Shown: positions 42,248 to 53,600 of the stretch, one piece after another
Layout: every line of letters begins with the position of its first letter
Position numbering within the stretch: the first letter of the stretch is position 1
From: Zygnema cylindricum
Lineage: Eukaryota > Streptophyta > Zygnematophyceae > Zygnematales > Zygnemataceae
Length of the DNA stretch: 64,000 bases
Direction of reading: 5' to 3'
Assembly (NCBI GenBank): GCA_037447655.1
Contig: JBBHKE010002506.1
Coordinates: forward strand, 239,152-303,151
Program-made: the position numbers and the translations under genes
The notes under the pieces: generated by a model
What the model was told of the DNA's origin: nothing
The model's input: only the letters and a program-made list of their open reading frames with translations
Databases searched by the model: none

Positions 42248-44967
42248 AGGTAAACAAATTGACAATAAAAATTGCATATTGTTTTTGTTAAGTTACGTCC
42301 GTGAAGGGTTAACCATCTTTGTCACTTATCCTAACCATTGTACCAAATTTTAATTGTGAAACTGAGGACTTTTGAAAAAAATGTTATATGTTATCTTGCC
42401 CAAGATATATAATGACAACGCTACCTCCCCTTGACACTTTTCCAACGTGGTAGTCAAGGTACTCATTCTCTTGCTCTCAAAATTACATTTTAGATTAGAA
42501 GTAATTCAAACTTTTGAGGGGACATCATAAATTTTAAATCCTCTAACGAATGTACATTTTATAATATGAGAGGTTTTTCTACACTCTAAAACATATTAAC
42601 AAGGTAACAAGTCTACTTAGCTCCCAAATGAAATTACTATCTTTTTTTTGTGTTTATTTATTGTATAAATTACGGATATGGTGATTAGATAGGGGATAGA
42701 ACCCACTCTCCATTTCCAAAATAGGGTTAAAAAATTTGGGCTAAAACCTTATAAATAGATCCTCTTTATAAAAATTATAACACCTTTTTTTAATTGACCT
42801 GACATTTTTTTTTACATGGCTTGTAAAAGACTTTTAAAGTAAGATTGAGTTTCTAATTTTAAAACTAAAATCATCTTATAATACCATAATTCACACAATT
42901 CTATTGTGCATCTCTTTACAAACCAAACCTACATTTATTTTTTATGACATGTTATCCCACTTATCACTCCTAGTGTAATTAGTGTCTATGCCTTACTCTA
43001 ACCCCCTCTACCATTATTTATAACATCTTGGCAGTCATCTATTGCGAAAAAAACAATTTATTAGACAAAAAATTATTATTTGAAACATGAAAAAATCAAA
43101 ACTAGTTTTATTGTCCTCTTGTATAAGTGATTATTTTTACTCTAAGTAGTGTAACCCGCAGAGAAAATTAAAAAACTCGTTGACCGAAAGAATATGGTTA
43201 GAGGAGATGTGTTTACGAATGGGAGATCGTAAAGTCATCGTCCGTAAAAAGTTAAAAATGATAAAAAAACACGATCAATTGGCAATAAATACGCCTCTAT
43301 CATACGAATACCAATATTGTATTCATATCATAATCGGGAAAGCTTCGTAACAGACTTAACATCTGCTAACTTTCGTTACCAAGGTGCTTAAAGGGGAGTA
43401 AAATTGAGCAAATCGACCAACACAGATGCAATAATATTAGCTATAACAAAGTTTTGAAAATAAAAATTGTTTAAATAAAAGTTCACACAAGACAAGTCCT
43501 CGAATGCCACTAGGTTAACCTCAAGTGAATGTCGCTTTACGTTAACAAAGTTTTTTTGTGACAACCGTTCAACCCTCATGTGACAATTCACCCATAATTA
43601 TATTAGTATTTTACTCTCGAGTAATTCACGTTGTGCATATAGCCTTTCAGACACGCCCACAAATATGTATTTATTTTGGGAGAATGGGACGATTGGGAGT
43701 GGAAAACTTTATCATCTGAACCGATTCCACGTATGTATCTCGAATTGACAACAACGCCATGAACATATTGCCTTTCATATAATAACCGCTCTAGAGATTT
43801 TGGACGACGTCAAATAAAAGGTGTTCGTTTAACTTAAAAGCACTAAACGGTAAAACCATACGTCATGAAGAATGTGGGCTTAGGGAAAGTGTCATATTTA
43901 ACGTTGTTGTCTCTATATCAATCCAACGAGGATTCCACGTACAATCAAAGGTTTGCCCACGACTACACAAATCACAGCCCACGGCTTAGAGAGTGTATGA
44001 CGTGCACGTCATTTGGACATCAAACCCTTTGTGAAGTAAATGATCACCCTTTAAAGATGAAAGGATGATGCCAAATCTAAAGTTTGCACAAATAGGCAAA
44101 AAAGTAGTGAAATGCCCCTATGGGGGCTAAATATACCACATGGTTGGAAACAAATGTCCATTTGATGATCTTCCATTAAGATCCCATGTTGATTTAATAA
44201 ATGGGTGTTTTGCAACATCGTCATTGATGACTGTGACAAGTCTTACACGCTAACATCTTAGTCTTAGCAGAAAGATATTGCAACCAATATACATCGTGAA
44301 CGAGGATTGGGTGTACAATGAACGACCTATTTATATGATACCGAATTCACCTAACCTAATGTAACCTAGGTCTTACGTAATGGTAGTGTGAAAAGTGACA
44401 TGTTATGAAAAATCCCGCATATGTTTGACATAATCCAACATAATTAGAGATTAGGCTACGTAGCAATCGTTGTCTAAAAGGTTTAAACATCTTTGCTTAG
44501 GAATTGTCCTTTTGAATAAAAATTGTCGTTGTACATCTGTTTCTATTTAAAAAACTTACAATCCACACTTTATTTTTGTCCTCTTTTAGCTATGTTATGG
44601 TAATTCACAACATGTATGAGATGATGAAACGACGATATGCATTGTTGAGCGTATGCCTAAATCATTTTTGTAATAGTGTGTTATATTCCGAAATAAGAGA
44701 ACTGAAAGACATTGTTCAAAATCTTACCCTTTCCATTTATTAAGAATGACACTCTCAAATTGACGTTATCGAGTTGTTCCTGAGAAAAGCAAAGAATAAG
44801 AATCGAGCTTGGGAGTCATAATCATCGAAGGACCCTAGCCATAGTAGACCGCTTTCATGGGGAGTCTTAAAATTTGGATAGATATTTTATCTAACATATG
44901 CGTTCAAGCATGGAACATTTATGTACACTATTGACCATAGGCACTAACCATACAATAATAAGCGTTG
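42248..44967. other. Stretch without a recognised gene
   Basis: AT-rich DNA with short frames only. I recognise no domain, RNA gene or repeat. Confidence 0.45.
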
Positions 44968-44972
44968 CAACT

Positions 44973-46164
44973 TGTTGAAATTTAAGTATTTTCTAGGTCT
45001 AGAGATTGTAAAATAAAAAAGCAAAAAGGGGACACTGACAACCTACCTCCAACTCTTCACTCAAGTCCCCACACTTGTCGCAGTCACTGAAGACTTGAAG
45101 AGGAGTTAGATCCATGGCTGCCTAAGCTATCCAAAGTGGACAGGAAGGCAATTCTTAATAGAGTTATCTAAAAGGTGTGACGGACCCAGGATTTGATCCT
45201 AGTACCTGCCGTCCGTCAAACTAGCCGTTCGCTTTAACCAACAAGTCTAAATACAGTGCTAGAGTACAATAGGTTTGACAGATATTTATATTTGTACACG
45301 TAGACTAGTTCGTCTAACGGAAATAGATACGTAATGCATAGATACAGTTTTGTATAGTACGGAGTACGATTTAATGTATTTTATGAAACGGATACAGCTC
45401 GTTTGTTTTGAACGCGAAACAAATATCGCACGTATATTTTCAACGGCTACAATTGTATCCGGTTTGATCGGACGGCCATGATAGGCGCCGTGATCACGGA
45501 TTATGCACTTTTGGCATTTTTTAGTCATCGCCACGTCATGTGACACGTGGCGCGACAATGTTGGATTGCGGCGACTCCGGAGATTGCGGTAACAAATCCG
45601 GCTATGACACGTGTCGACATTTTGGCCATGTTGTAGAATGGTCGTACAGAAAGTACACCGACACCTGTACTTTTCTGTACGACACACTAATTTGATTGGT
45701 GCCGTACTTCAATAGATAGAGTTTTACAGAGGGAATAGGACTTAGAAAATTTTGGGTAAGTAGCTGCCTCTCCTAGAGAGCACCTTGTATAAATGGCAAA
45801 CTTTGGCCAGCCATAACTATCAATTTACTTGACCATTTTCAGTGATTCTTTTTGTTGCTGACTCAGGGGAGTCCAAGCTACAAAGGGGTGTAGTCAGTCA
45901 GAGTTTTTGTTTGCCAAGGTGGCGGTATTTCTAAGGGAAAGTCAAAGTGGGTGAATTTGTCCAAATCTCATTTTCTAACTTTGCATTCTGTGGTGGAACT
46001 GACCACACAGAAAGTGTTATTTCACAAGGGTGAATCTATATTTGGGTTCTGATTGTCAAGGGGTCAGTCATTTGGGTTTATATCAACTTGGAGTCGGCAC
46101 TATCTAGATAAGCTTCTTTTTGGATCTGCTTACTCTGAAGGCCAATGGAGGTCTCAGAGTTTCA
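44973..46164 (+). mobile_element. Solo LTR, B-like family
   Basis: A 1192-bp block starts TGTTGAAATTTAAG and ends GAGTTTCA with an exact target duplication CAACT (44968-44972, 46165-46169). It matches the LTRs of element B and the solo LTR at 7553-8752, for example GAAAGTCAAAGTGGG and GTTGGAGTCGGCAC. Its last 30 bp (ATGGAGGTCTCAGAGTTTCA) are those of family A, so it is intermediate between the two subfamilies. No internal sequence is present. Confidence 0.9.
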
Positions 46165-46244
46165 CAACTCACATACGTTAACAAATTGCATGCTTCCAAC
46201 TATACTTACAAAATATACAAAAAATGACTAAATTACAAAAATTA

Positions 46245-46508
46245 TAATGTTGTTTCTTGAAGCCCCCTTACCAATATTCAATATGCACCTAATATTGAGT
46301 ACCCGATAATCGATTTATCGCTTCAGTTCAAGTGGTTTTACGTACAATATTTCCGTACTTTAGATGTACAGACAGCCACCTCCCACCCAATGTATCGCGA
46401 TATTTTTTGTTGGTTTCGGAGTGATAAATCGAGCCCTCTGACCACTCGATATTCAACATATCCAATAACGGATTTAACGAGGTCGTTTTTTTCCGATACA
46501 CAATACTA
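46245..46508. mobile_element. Possible hAT-type MITE fragment
   Basis: The right end CCGATACACAATACTA is like that of the element at 49239-50130 (CCGATACACAACACTA), and the interior has CCCGATAATCGATTTATCG. The left end (TAATGTTGTTTC) is degraded and the flanking AAAATTA sequences are only partly in register. Confidence 0.4.
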
Positions 46509-46767
46509 AAAATTAGACTCACAACTAATGTACGTTTATCAATAAAAGCAGGAGAAGGGCATGGTTACATCAAACGAAAAGTGAGGTTTAATAAATAATT
46601 TTGTACTTGCCCATACCATGCCTTACTATATTTTCTTGAGTTTCTTGAAAATAACATTACAGAAAATAAGATTACGATTCTCCAAGTATACGGGAGAAGA
46701 CATAGACCGTCCGATTACATTTTGGTCTTCATCTGCGAAACAATCGCTTCATACGCCTCTCTATTGG

Positions 46768-46794
46768 GGAACCCACCTCGCGGAGGTGGGTTCA
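46768..46794. repeat. Perfect hairpin
   Basis: GAACCCACCTC, the 3-nt loop GCG, then GAGGTGGGTTC make an 11-bp perfect stem. It is GC-rich within AT-rich DNA. No role is known; it may be the centre of a fold-back element. Confidence 0.6.
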
Positions 46795-47282
46795 CCAATA
46801 CAGAACCAGTCAATTCATTACACCTGGACGATACACATGTGCGTAGATGAAAAATGAAAATTTTCACACGCCCCCAAAGTCACGTGCCTTCGGACTACTG
46901 TAGTTGACCGAAAAATCTTTGCCGAAAAGAAATACGGTTTTTTCGTGAAAGTCAGCAGAGTGAAAATCTTTGAGGTACATTGACGCGGTACACTTGCAAA
47001 GTACACGTACTTAATACGCAAGTACGGATTAACATACGAAAATGGTCGGTTTCCAAATCTTTGACGATTTTAAAGATTTGATCGTCGACTTACGTGGAAC
47101 CACTCAACTCATAACACGTATATAAAAACTTATTTACATACGATACGCGATGTAAACGAGACCTATGTAATACAAAATTTTTGCTGTCCGTACTATTACA
47201 AAGACCTCCGGATGTAACCATACCCTGAATTAAAAAGCACGATGGTAACCCATCTGAGTACAAAACATAGTTCAAAAGTAAG

Positions 47283-47880
47283 CGTTTTTATGGTAGGCCT
47301 TTGGTAGACGCACAAAACTTGGCACAAAACTCGCGCAGAGTAGGCATACTGTATGTGTGTGCGTTGTGCACACTCTTTTACGAACGTGCGAATCTGACGT
47401 ATGATTATAGCACAGCGCACTCAGCCGGACGAAACTTTTTAGCGAACTGACACGGCGTAGGATGACATTCCGCAGGAAAGAAAATCCTATGCATGAAAAA
47501 ACAAAAACGCGGACGTAAGTCCTATCGTAAGTTGTGTTATGGGCTTTTCATGTGATCTTTTTAGATCGCTACTTTGATCAGCCACCGCCGGATCGTCCAG
47601 ATCTGACGGTTTAAATGAAAAATACCTTAAAAATCACAGAAAAAAAAAATTGTCCGAATTTTTTTCAAAATTTAGACATGACGTTAAATTCTCTATCGGT
47701 CTATGTGCAACTCAACCCTGTTCCTATTTTATTTCACTTTGCGGCAAATACAATATGGGTCTTAAGGGCATATTGTATATTTTGCGTACAATAGGCATAT
47801 TGTATGGGCGTACGGTCACCTACTTTTGAACTATGGTACAAAAGGGGTGGCATGGCCAAAACTTAGAAAGGTACGTTTAT
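47283..47880. repeat. Dispersed repeat R2, copy 2
   Basis: It shares with 897-1215 the ordered blocks TTTTTATGGTAGGCCT, TTTTTAGATCGCTACTTTGATCA, CTTAAGGGCATATTGTAT and CACCTACTTTTGAACTATGG. This copy is longer, with an extra 170 bp after the first block. Confidence 0.55.
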
Positions 47881-48050
47881 GGACTCATATGGACGTAAAA
47901 TGCAAAAAACAGCCTTATCGGCAAAACATACTAGCCAATGGGTTCGTCAATCGTAATCAATGTTAACAATATTTTACACCCAAACTAGAAACTCATTCAA
48001 ACATAAACATTTGAATCCTTGTACGAATACATTAATCTTCCGAGCAACTA

Positions 48051-48587
48051 CACCGCGAATCGTTATTAGTGTCAAAGTTTAAATAGTGTTGAAGAAAATT
48101 TACCTTAATTGATGCTAATTAAGAATTTGAAATTAAAAAAAAAAGTGTATTCTAATATCGGCATTATGCTAATTTGGGAACAGCAAAAATGGAATATTCG
48201 TTGTACGACTATACATATTAATATATTTATCCGTACAGAATACTAGAAATCATACGCCGTCGGCAAATTTAAATATACGTACATGTCACACTAATTTACG
48301 TGTCTGACTAATCCCATTTTTTGAGCGCACGTTCCTATGCGTGCGCGTCTGATTTAATTTATTTTTTGTAAAATTTTCACTTGAAAAAGTACATTTATGT
48401 ACGGTCTGACATCGACCGTACACCACACTATTTAGATACTATTATACTTTCGTTCTTTACGCTATTTTGTACGGTACCTTAATTAACGTCAAGGAAAAAT
48501 TAAAATCATGTATCCTATTTGAGTAAAAAAATCAAATTTTTTATGAACCCAAATTAGTGACTTTGACACTAATAACGATTCGCGGTG
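48051..48587. mobile_element. MITE M1, chain member 1
   Basis: Left end CACCGCGAATCGTTATTAGT and right end ACTAATAACGATTCGCGGTG are perfect inverses, with matching GTCAAAG/CTTTGAC next to them. TA lies on both sides (48049-48050, 48588-48589). No coding capacity. Confidence 0.8.
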
Positions 48588-48594
48588 TACAGTA

Positions 48595-48808
48595 CACCGC
48601 CAATCGTTATTAGCGTGTAAGTTTTTTTAGCGTATACGAATAATTAGCGTGGTTTACGCTAATTGGGAATTTGGAAGTTTTCGAAGAAATCGTCTATTAT
48701 AATTGAGAATTGGGGTTTTTTTAAATAGTGTGGATAACTCTATTTGAGAATTAAAAAAAAAAAGCGGGACAGAATTAACGTACACAACGCTAATAACGAT
48801 TGGCGGTG
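48595..48808. mobile_element. MITE M1, chain member 2
   Basis: Left end CACCGCCAATCGTTATTAGCG and right end CGCTAATAACGATTGGCGGTG (perfect inverses), TA-flanked. It is only 5 bp (CAG between TA pairs) from member 1. 214 bp long, without coding capacity. Confidence 0.8.
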
Positions 48809-48820
48809 TACTGTACAGTA

Positions 48821-50259
48821 CACCGCCAATCGTTATAAGCGTTGTGTAAGCTAATTCCGTCCCGTTTTTTTTTTTGTTATTCTCCATTAGCGTAGTTCAT
48901 TCTATTTTTTTCTTTATTTTATTAAGGGTTATTTTCAGTACGTTGTCTCTTAAATAGAGTGATGTACGGTCAATGTCAGACCGTACGTAAATGTACCCTT
49001 TTAAGTTAGAAAGTACAATAAATTAGTTTTAGTAACCGTGGACGCATGAGAAGGTGTGTTCTAAAAAGGAAAAAAAACCAGGTCGTAAAAAACCCCGCTC
49101 GCACATATTCGTCCGACAGCCGCGTTTCGACCGTCTGAATGTACGATTTGTGTACGATTTGTCAGATTTTGTACGGAGACCTATACTAGTGTAAGCATGT
49201 TTGCGACAGACATTTTTTTTTTCAAAGATCCAAATTAGTAGTGCTGTGTATCGGTAAGGATTTGCCGATAACCGATATGGGCCTTTTTTCGGGTATCCGA
49301 TAATCGATATATTGGTACGATATATCGACATCGGTCTTATCGCCGATAAGTAGCCGATAATATCGGGTACTTATCGGCGATAATTCCGATAATGATAATT
49401 ATCGGCGATAATTGATGAAACGTACAGATGAATGTACGGTCTGAACACAACTGTACATCATATTCTCCGGACGTGTACAAGCATAGAAAGTACCGTAGCC
49501 GCCATGAAATCTGTACGATTTTGATACGGATCCAGTAAAAACGATGTACCTTTCACATCCGACGCCATGGCTTTGTCCCTTAATTCCTTGAGATCCACTG
49601 GGGACCTGCCACGTGTCAATTTGTCGGCTTTTTTGGCAAAAGCTGCCAAAAGAGCCATTCCGGGATGCCGGCGCTCACGCTTGCCCGTCCGTTCGTGTTT
49701 TCTCATTCCAAGTCGTCCGTTCGATTCCGGCGGCGCGCAGAATGCTATTTTGCGTCCGTTGTACTTTTGTGTCCGCCTTCCTTTTCCAGTTCCATGTTTA
49801 CCAGTTTTTTAGTAAATTTCCGTACGTCGCCGTAAAATTTTTGTTCAGTTAACCGGCCAACGTTTATGTGCGGCGTTTACCGTAATAAATTCCAGTTAAA
49901 CTGTAACGGAACATGTTTTCATACGTGGCATGCCACGCTATATAAAATCAATAAAATAATACAGTATGTTATAAAGTACTATTGTATGCATACTATATAT
50001 TTTTTAAGTTATCGCCGATATGGAATTTGTTGGTCCCAGACCGATATATCGGAACCTCTGACCGTTTGATAACCGATAACTATCGGTATCGGTGTTATCG
50101 CGATAAGTTTTCTACCGATACACAACACTACAAATTACCATAACCAAACAATTAGAATGTATGATTTTTTCCAAAATTTTCAAATTCTTAAATAGCGTAC
50201 ACCACGGTAATTATTTTTATACGCTAAAAAAACTTACACGCTAATAACGATTGGCGGTG
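48821..50259. mobile_element. MITE M1, chain member 3, split by a hAT-type MITE
   Basis: Left end CACCGCCAATCGTTATAAGCG and right end CGCTAATAACGATTGGCGGTG, TA-flanked (48819-48820, 50260-50261). The interior is extended by the hAT-like element 49239-50130. About 425 bp separate its right end from the ARID gene start codon. Confidence 0.7.
49239..50130. mobile_element. hAT-type non-autonomous transposon (MITE)
   Basis: Ends are TAGTGCTGTGTATCGGTA and TACCGATACACAACACTA, inverses with one change. Flanks are CAAATTAG (49231-49238) and CAAATTAC (50131-50138), an 8-bp target duplication with one change, as made by hAT transposases. The subterminal zones (49250-49410, 50005-50110) are packed with TATCGG/CCGATA and TTATCGGCGATAA repeats, possible transposase binding sites. 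No transposase frame is present. Confidence 0.82.
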
Positions 50260-50261
50260 TA

Positions 50262-50685
50262 CAGGACAGTACGAAGGTTGACAGAACCATTAGGGCCCGA
50301 CCAAAACCGTAACTTTAACGTCTCTACAGCGAAGCATAGTACATTACAGTAGTACTCTATGTTCATAATGAACATCCGTCTGACTTTCGACTTAATGCTT
50401 TGGTCGTGACGACCGCGCTTCAGAGCCGAGACTGCTGTGTTCTGTTCAGAGTGTTCACGGAACAGTTCATCACACTGCTCACTTGCGGGGCTAGTCTCGC
50501 ATGTCTCCTACTCCGGCTCATATTCTTATTTCTCCATTGTTTGGCCGCTTCTGTTTGCTTAGGCACTCGCCGGAGGAGGAAACTTCAGAGAAATAACTTT
50601 GCAGGAGATGGGACCCAGATAATCCACCAAAAGGTAGGGCTTGGTGCGAGACACCTGCATTGTGGATATCTCTTGAATATTGGTC
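50262..50685 (+). promoter_or_regulatory. Probable promoter and 5' UTR of the ARID gene
   Basis: The stretch between the last MITE and the start codon has GGGCCCGACC at 50293 (like GGGCCC plant promoter elements) and no clear TATA box. A TTTGCAG at 50597-50603 could be a 3' splice site of a 5' UTR intron. A 138-codon frame from 50400 is judged a chance frame. Transcription start is not visible. Confidence 0.35.
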
Positions 50686-53600
50686 ATGGAAGGAGAGACA
50701 GCACCGGACTTGGAAGACTGTCGGGATACTCAATCGGAAATGAAAGAAAAGAAAACCGAACACAAGGAAAACGCAACCGGAGCTTCTCTTTCCAGTGCTG
50801 CCACAGGAACACCTGATGCTGTGGCTAACCCTAAAGCTAAACGGACGAGCATGGATGCGGAATTTGTGTCGCAAGATGGCGCTGCTCTTATTGCAAGTGG
50901 ATCCGAAAATGGCGACGGGACTGAAGCGGACATTCTCGACGACCCAGTCAGTGGAGACCAGGACAGTGGGGACCATGAAAGAACCACAGAGGCGTCAGAG
51001 ACGGAGGCAGAGGAGTTCATGCGGCGATTGGAGGCTTTTTTTTATTCAAGAGCCATGGAGCTGAAGGTGCCCAAGTTTTATGGCGAGGAGGTCGACCTTC
51101 ACAAGTGCGTTTTTTGTTTATTCATTTTTTTTTGCTTTTTTTTTTCCTCTCTTCTCTGCCGCAACGTCGTATGTTTTTTTCTCAAGTGGAGGATTCATCG
51201 GTTTTCAATTATCTGGGGGATCTGCTTTAGAATCACGAGGAGCAGCAATTTGTAAGTTTTAGAGGTTCGGTTTTCATTTTGTTACATTTTCAAGAAGTAG
51301 CCCTTCTTAGGAACGATCAGTGACTTTTTTTTAGCTGTATGCGCAAACGTGGAATTGACGTCAGCTTGGTAATTTCTGCAAGCGAATTTTTCACTGAAAA
51401 CTAGAAGTATTTGCCCCCCAGTTCTAATGCGTAATAGCAAGTGCAAAAGGGACTATTATGAATCAAGTGCTTTGTCTATTATGAATCAGTTGTAATCAGC
51501 ATAGAGAGTCAAGTTTTGTTGCCAAACTATACCCTAATGTCATGTTCAGGAAGGATTTCCTTCCACTTACAGCTGCTAGATCTGATTGGGAAATCAATTA
51601 CAGGCACTATAAGGAATTTATAAATATCGTTTGTCAAAGATGCAAGCTAAAAGAGTGAGCGTAATACAGCCAAAAGAGAATGGGCTAAGCAGAGAGAGAA
51701 GCAGAGTCTATTTTCGTAAAGGAACTAGAGAAAGAGGACTCGAGCAACATTGGGGAAGTTGACCTAGCTGAGCCTGCATTCATTATCTGTGTGATACCAT
51801 GAGGTCGCCCGTCCACCTTGTAATATTTATAACTTCAAACTCCTTCAGCACACTCTCCCATATCTGCTTGTTGGTCAAATGTTTGCCTTGGTCAATGATA
51901 GCACACTTATAAAACTCTGTTTTTTCCCCACACCTCCATAACATAAAAAGTACTGCATATTGTTGGTCGTAAAACTCAGGTGGCGACATTTGCCTAGCAG
52001 ATGAACTTGAGCAGCTTGAGCTTGTTGATGTGACAAAGCCATTGTACGTATTTCAGAGAGCATCACACCAGAGCTGGCGATTGATCGTGGTGCTACTCTT
52101 GGTAACAGAGGTCTTTAGGAATCTCGCCCAGTACTTCAATATTAGGTTTGTTTAACAAGATTTTGCCTAGTTATGGAAGAGCCGCGCTTAAGGCTCAAAA
52201 TTTTCCTAGTTTTCAAGTGAAAGGAAACTAGCAACATCTGCTTGTGCTACGGTGGCTGCAACTATCTCAACAATGTGAAGTCTATTTCTTGTAGTAAGAT
52301 ACACTCTGAGCTCTGAGAAATTATTAAAGGATTTGGCAAAGTTCCCTATGTTATCCAAGACCTTTTAATATTGTCCTAATGATGATGTGCGCCCGTATCC
52401 TGCATGATGTCAGTGTATGTGTGTTTAAAGGTCAAATCACTTTGCACAACACACAAGAGATGTTGGTCTGCGACTGACTTCAGTGATTTCACTCGGATAA
52501 GTGGGAATGTAAGGGTTATCTTATCAATAGAGAGACTGTTTCAGTCACTATGTGTAGTGGCCATGCTAGAGTTGCCTGGGATATTCTTCAAGCTGCTTCT
52601 AGTGCCTATACTTGAAGCTGGCTTTTTGGCTTTTGCCCACGAACAATCTCAGCTGCAGACATCTCTTCTTCAGATGCTTGGTCCGAAACTTATCATCAGA
52701 AAGGTAACCAGGTAACAGGTTTAGAAAATGCTAAACAGAGCTTTGACCACAAACGCATGGGAACAACTTCTCGGCTAGTTGCAGAAACAAAAAACATGTG
52801 TGGGTCTGGCTAAATATTCATGAATGACATGTGAGGGCGTGGGACTATTTCTTTTTATAGGTTGTTGTGTTCTTGTTGCTGGTTACGATGGCGTATGTAG
52901 CATGTAAGTTTCTAGGGCGTTTGATTGTAAATGTGAATTTATGCAAAGGGGCTTTTTAACCCAGTAATTTGTTATAACAATTTTTACGGTGGGATCATAT
53001 TTTACTTGCGAGAAATTAAGGTTGCGATATGCATCTGGAGATGAGATGAGTGTCTGATTTTTATTGAGATTAGTTGATGCGTTCTTGAAATGGTTAATCG
53101 AAAGATATCCATGGGAGTTGTCTTGAAATTCTTGTCACTGCTTCTAGCGAGAGCAGCAAAGTAGTGTGTCAACCAGATTAAATGTGACACACTGGTGTAT
53201 GTTTTGAACAATCTGACATACCCGACAACAAGAAATATACAAAAAACTGTCATCTGGAAGTCTGACACTCGCTATATTTTGTGTAGATGACAGAAGGCTG
53301 AGTAGATGCAGTTGGATCACAGACGTAGTGGATGAATTTAGTCTAGACCCAGGAAAACCTTCAAAAGATAAGCTTTTGGTGCCACACTTTGTAACCATGG
53401 TGTTCATTCATTAAAATAGTTATTAGTGACTTAGACGGAATTCTACTAGTGAAGAGTTAAGTGAGATGGTAACGTGCTCTTTTGCTTGTTATTGGTTAAA
53501 AGAATGGACATCTGAATTTGTGCAGTTTATTCTAACAATGACAAATAATGTAGCTTTTCCTAAATTAGTCTAGTTTGGACTTTTTTTAAATGCACTATTT

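Noticed and set aside
50400-50816. 138-codon frame as a separate gene before the ARID gene
   Set aside because: It overlaps the ARID start in another frame, has no known domain and lies in the expected 5' UTR.
50518-51020. Minus-strand frames over ARID exon 1
   Set aside because: They are antisense shadows of a coding exon and show no domain.
53002-53407. Minus-strand frames in intron 1 as a nested gene
   Set aside because: No recognised domain and no start or splice support.
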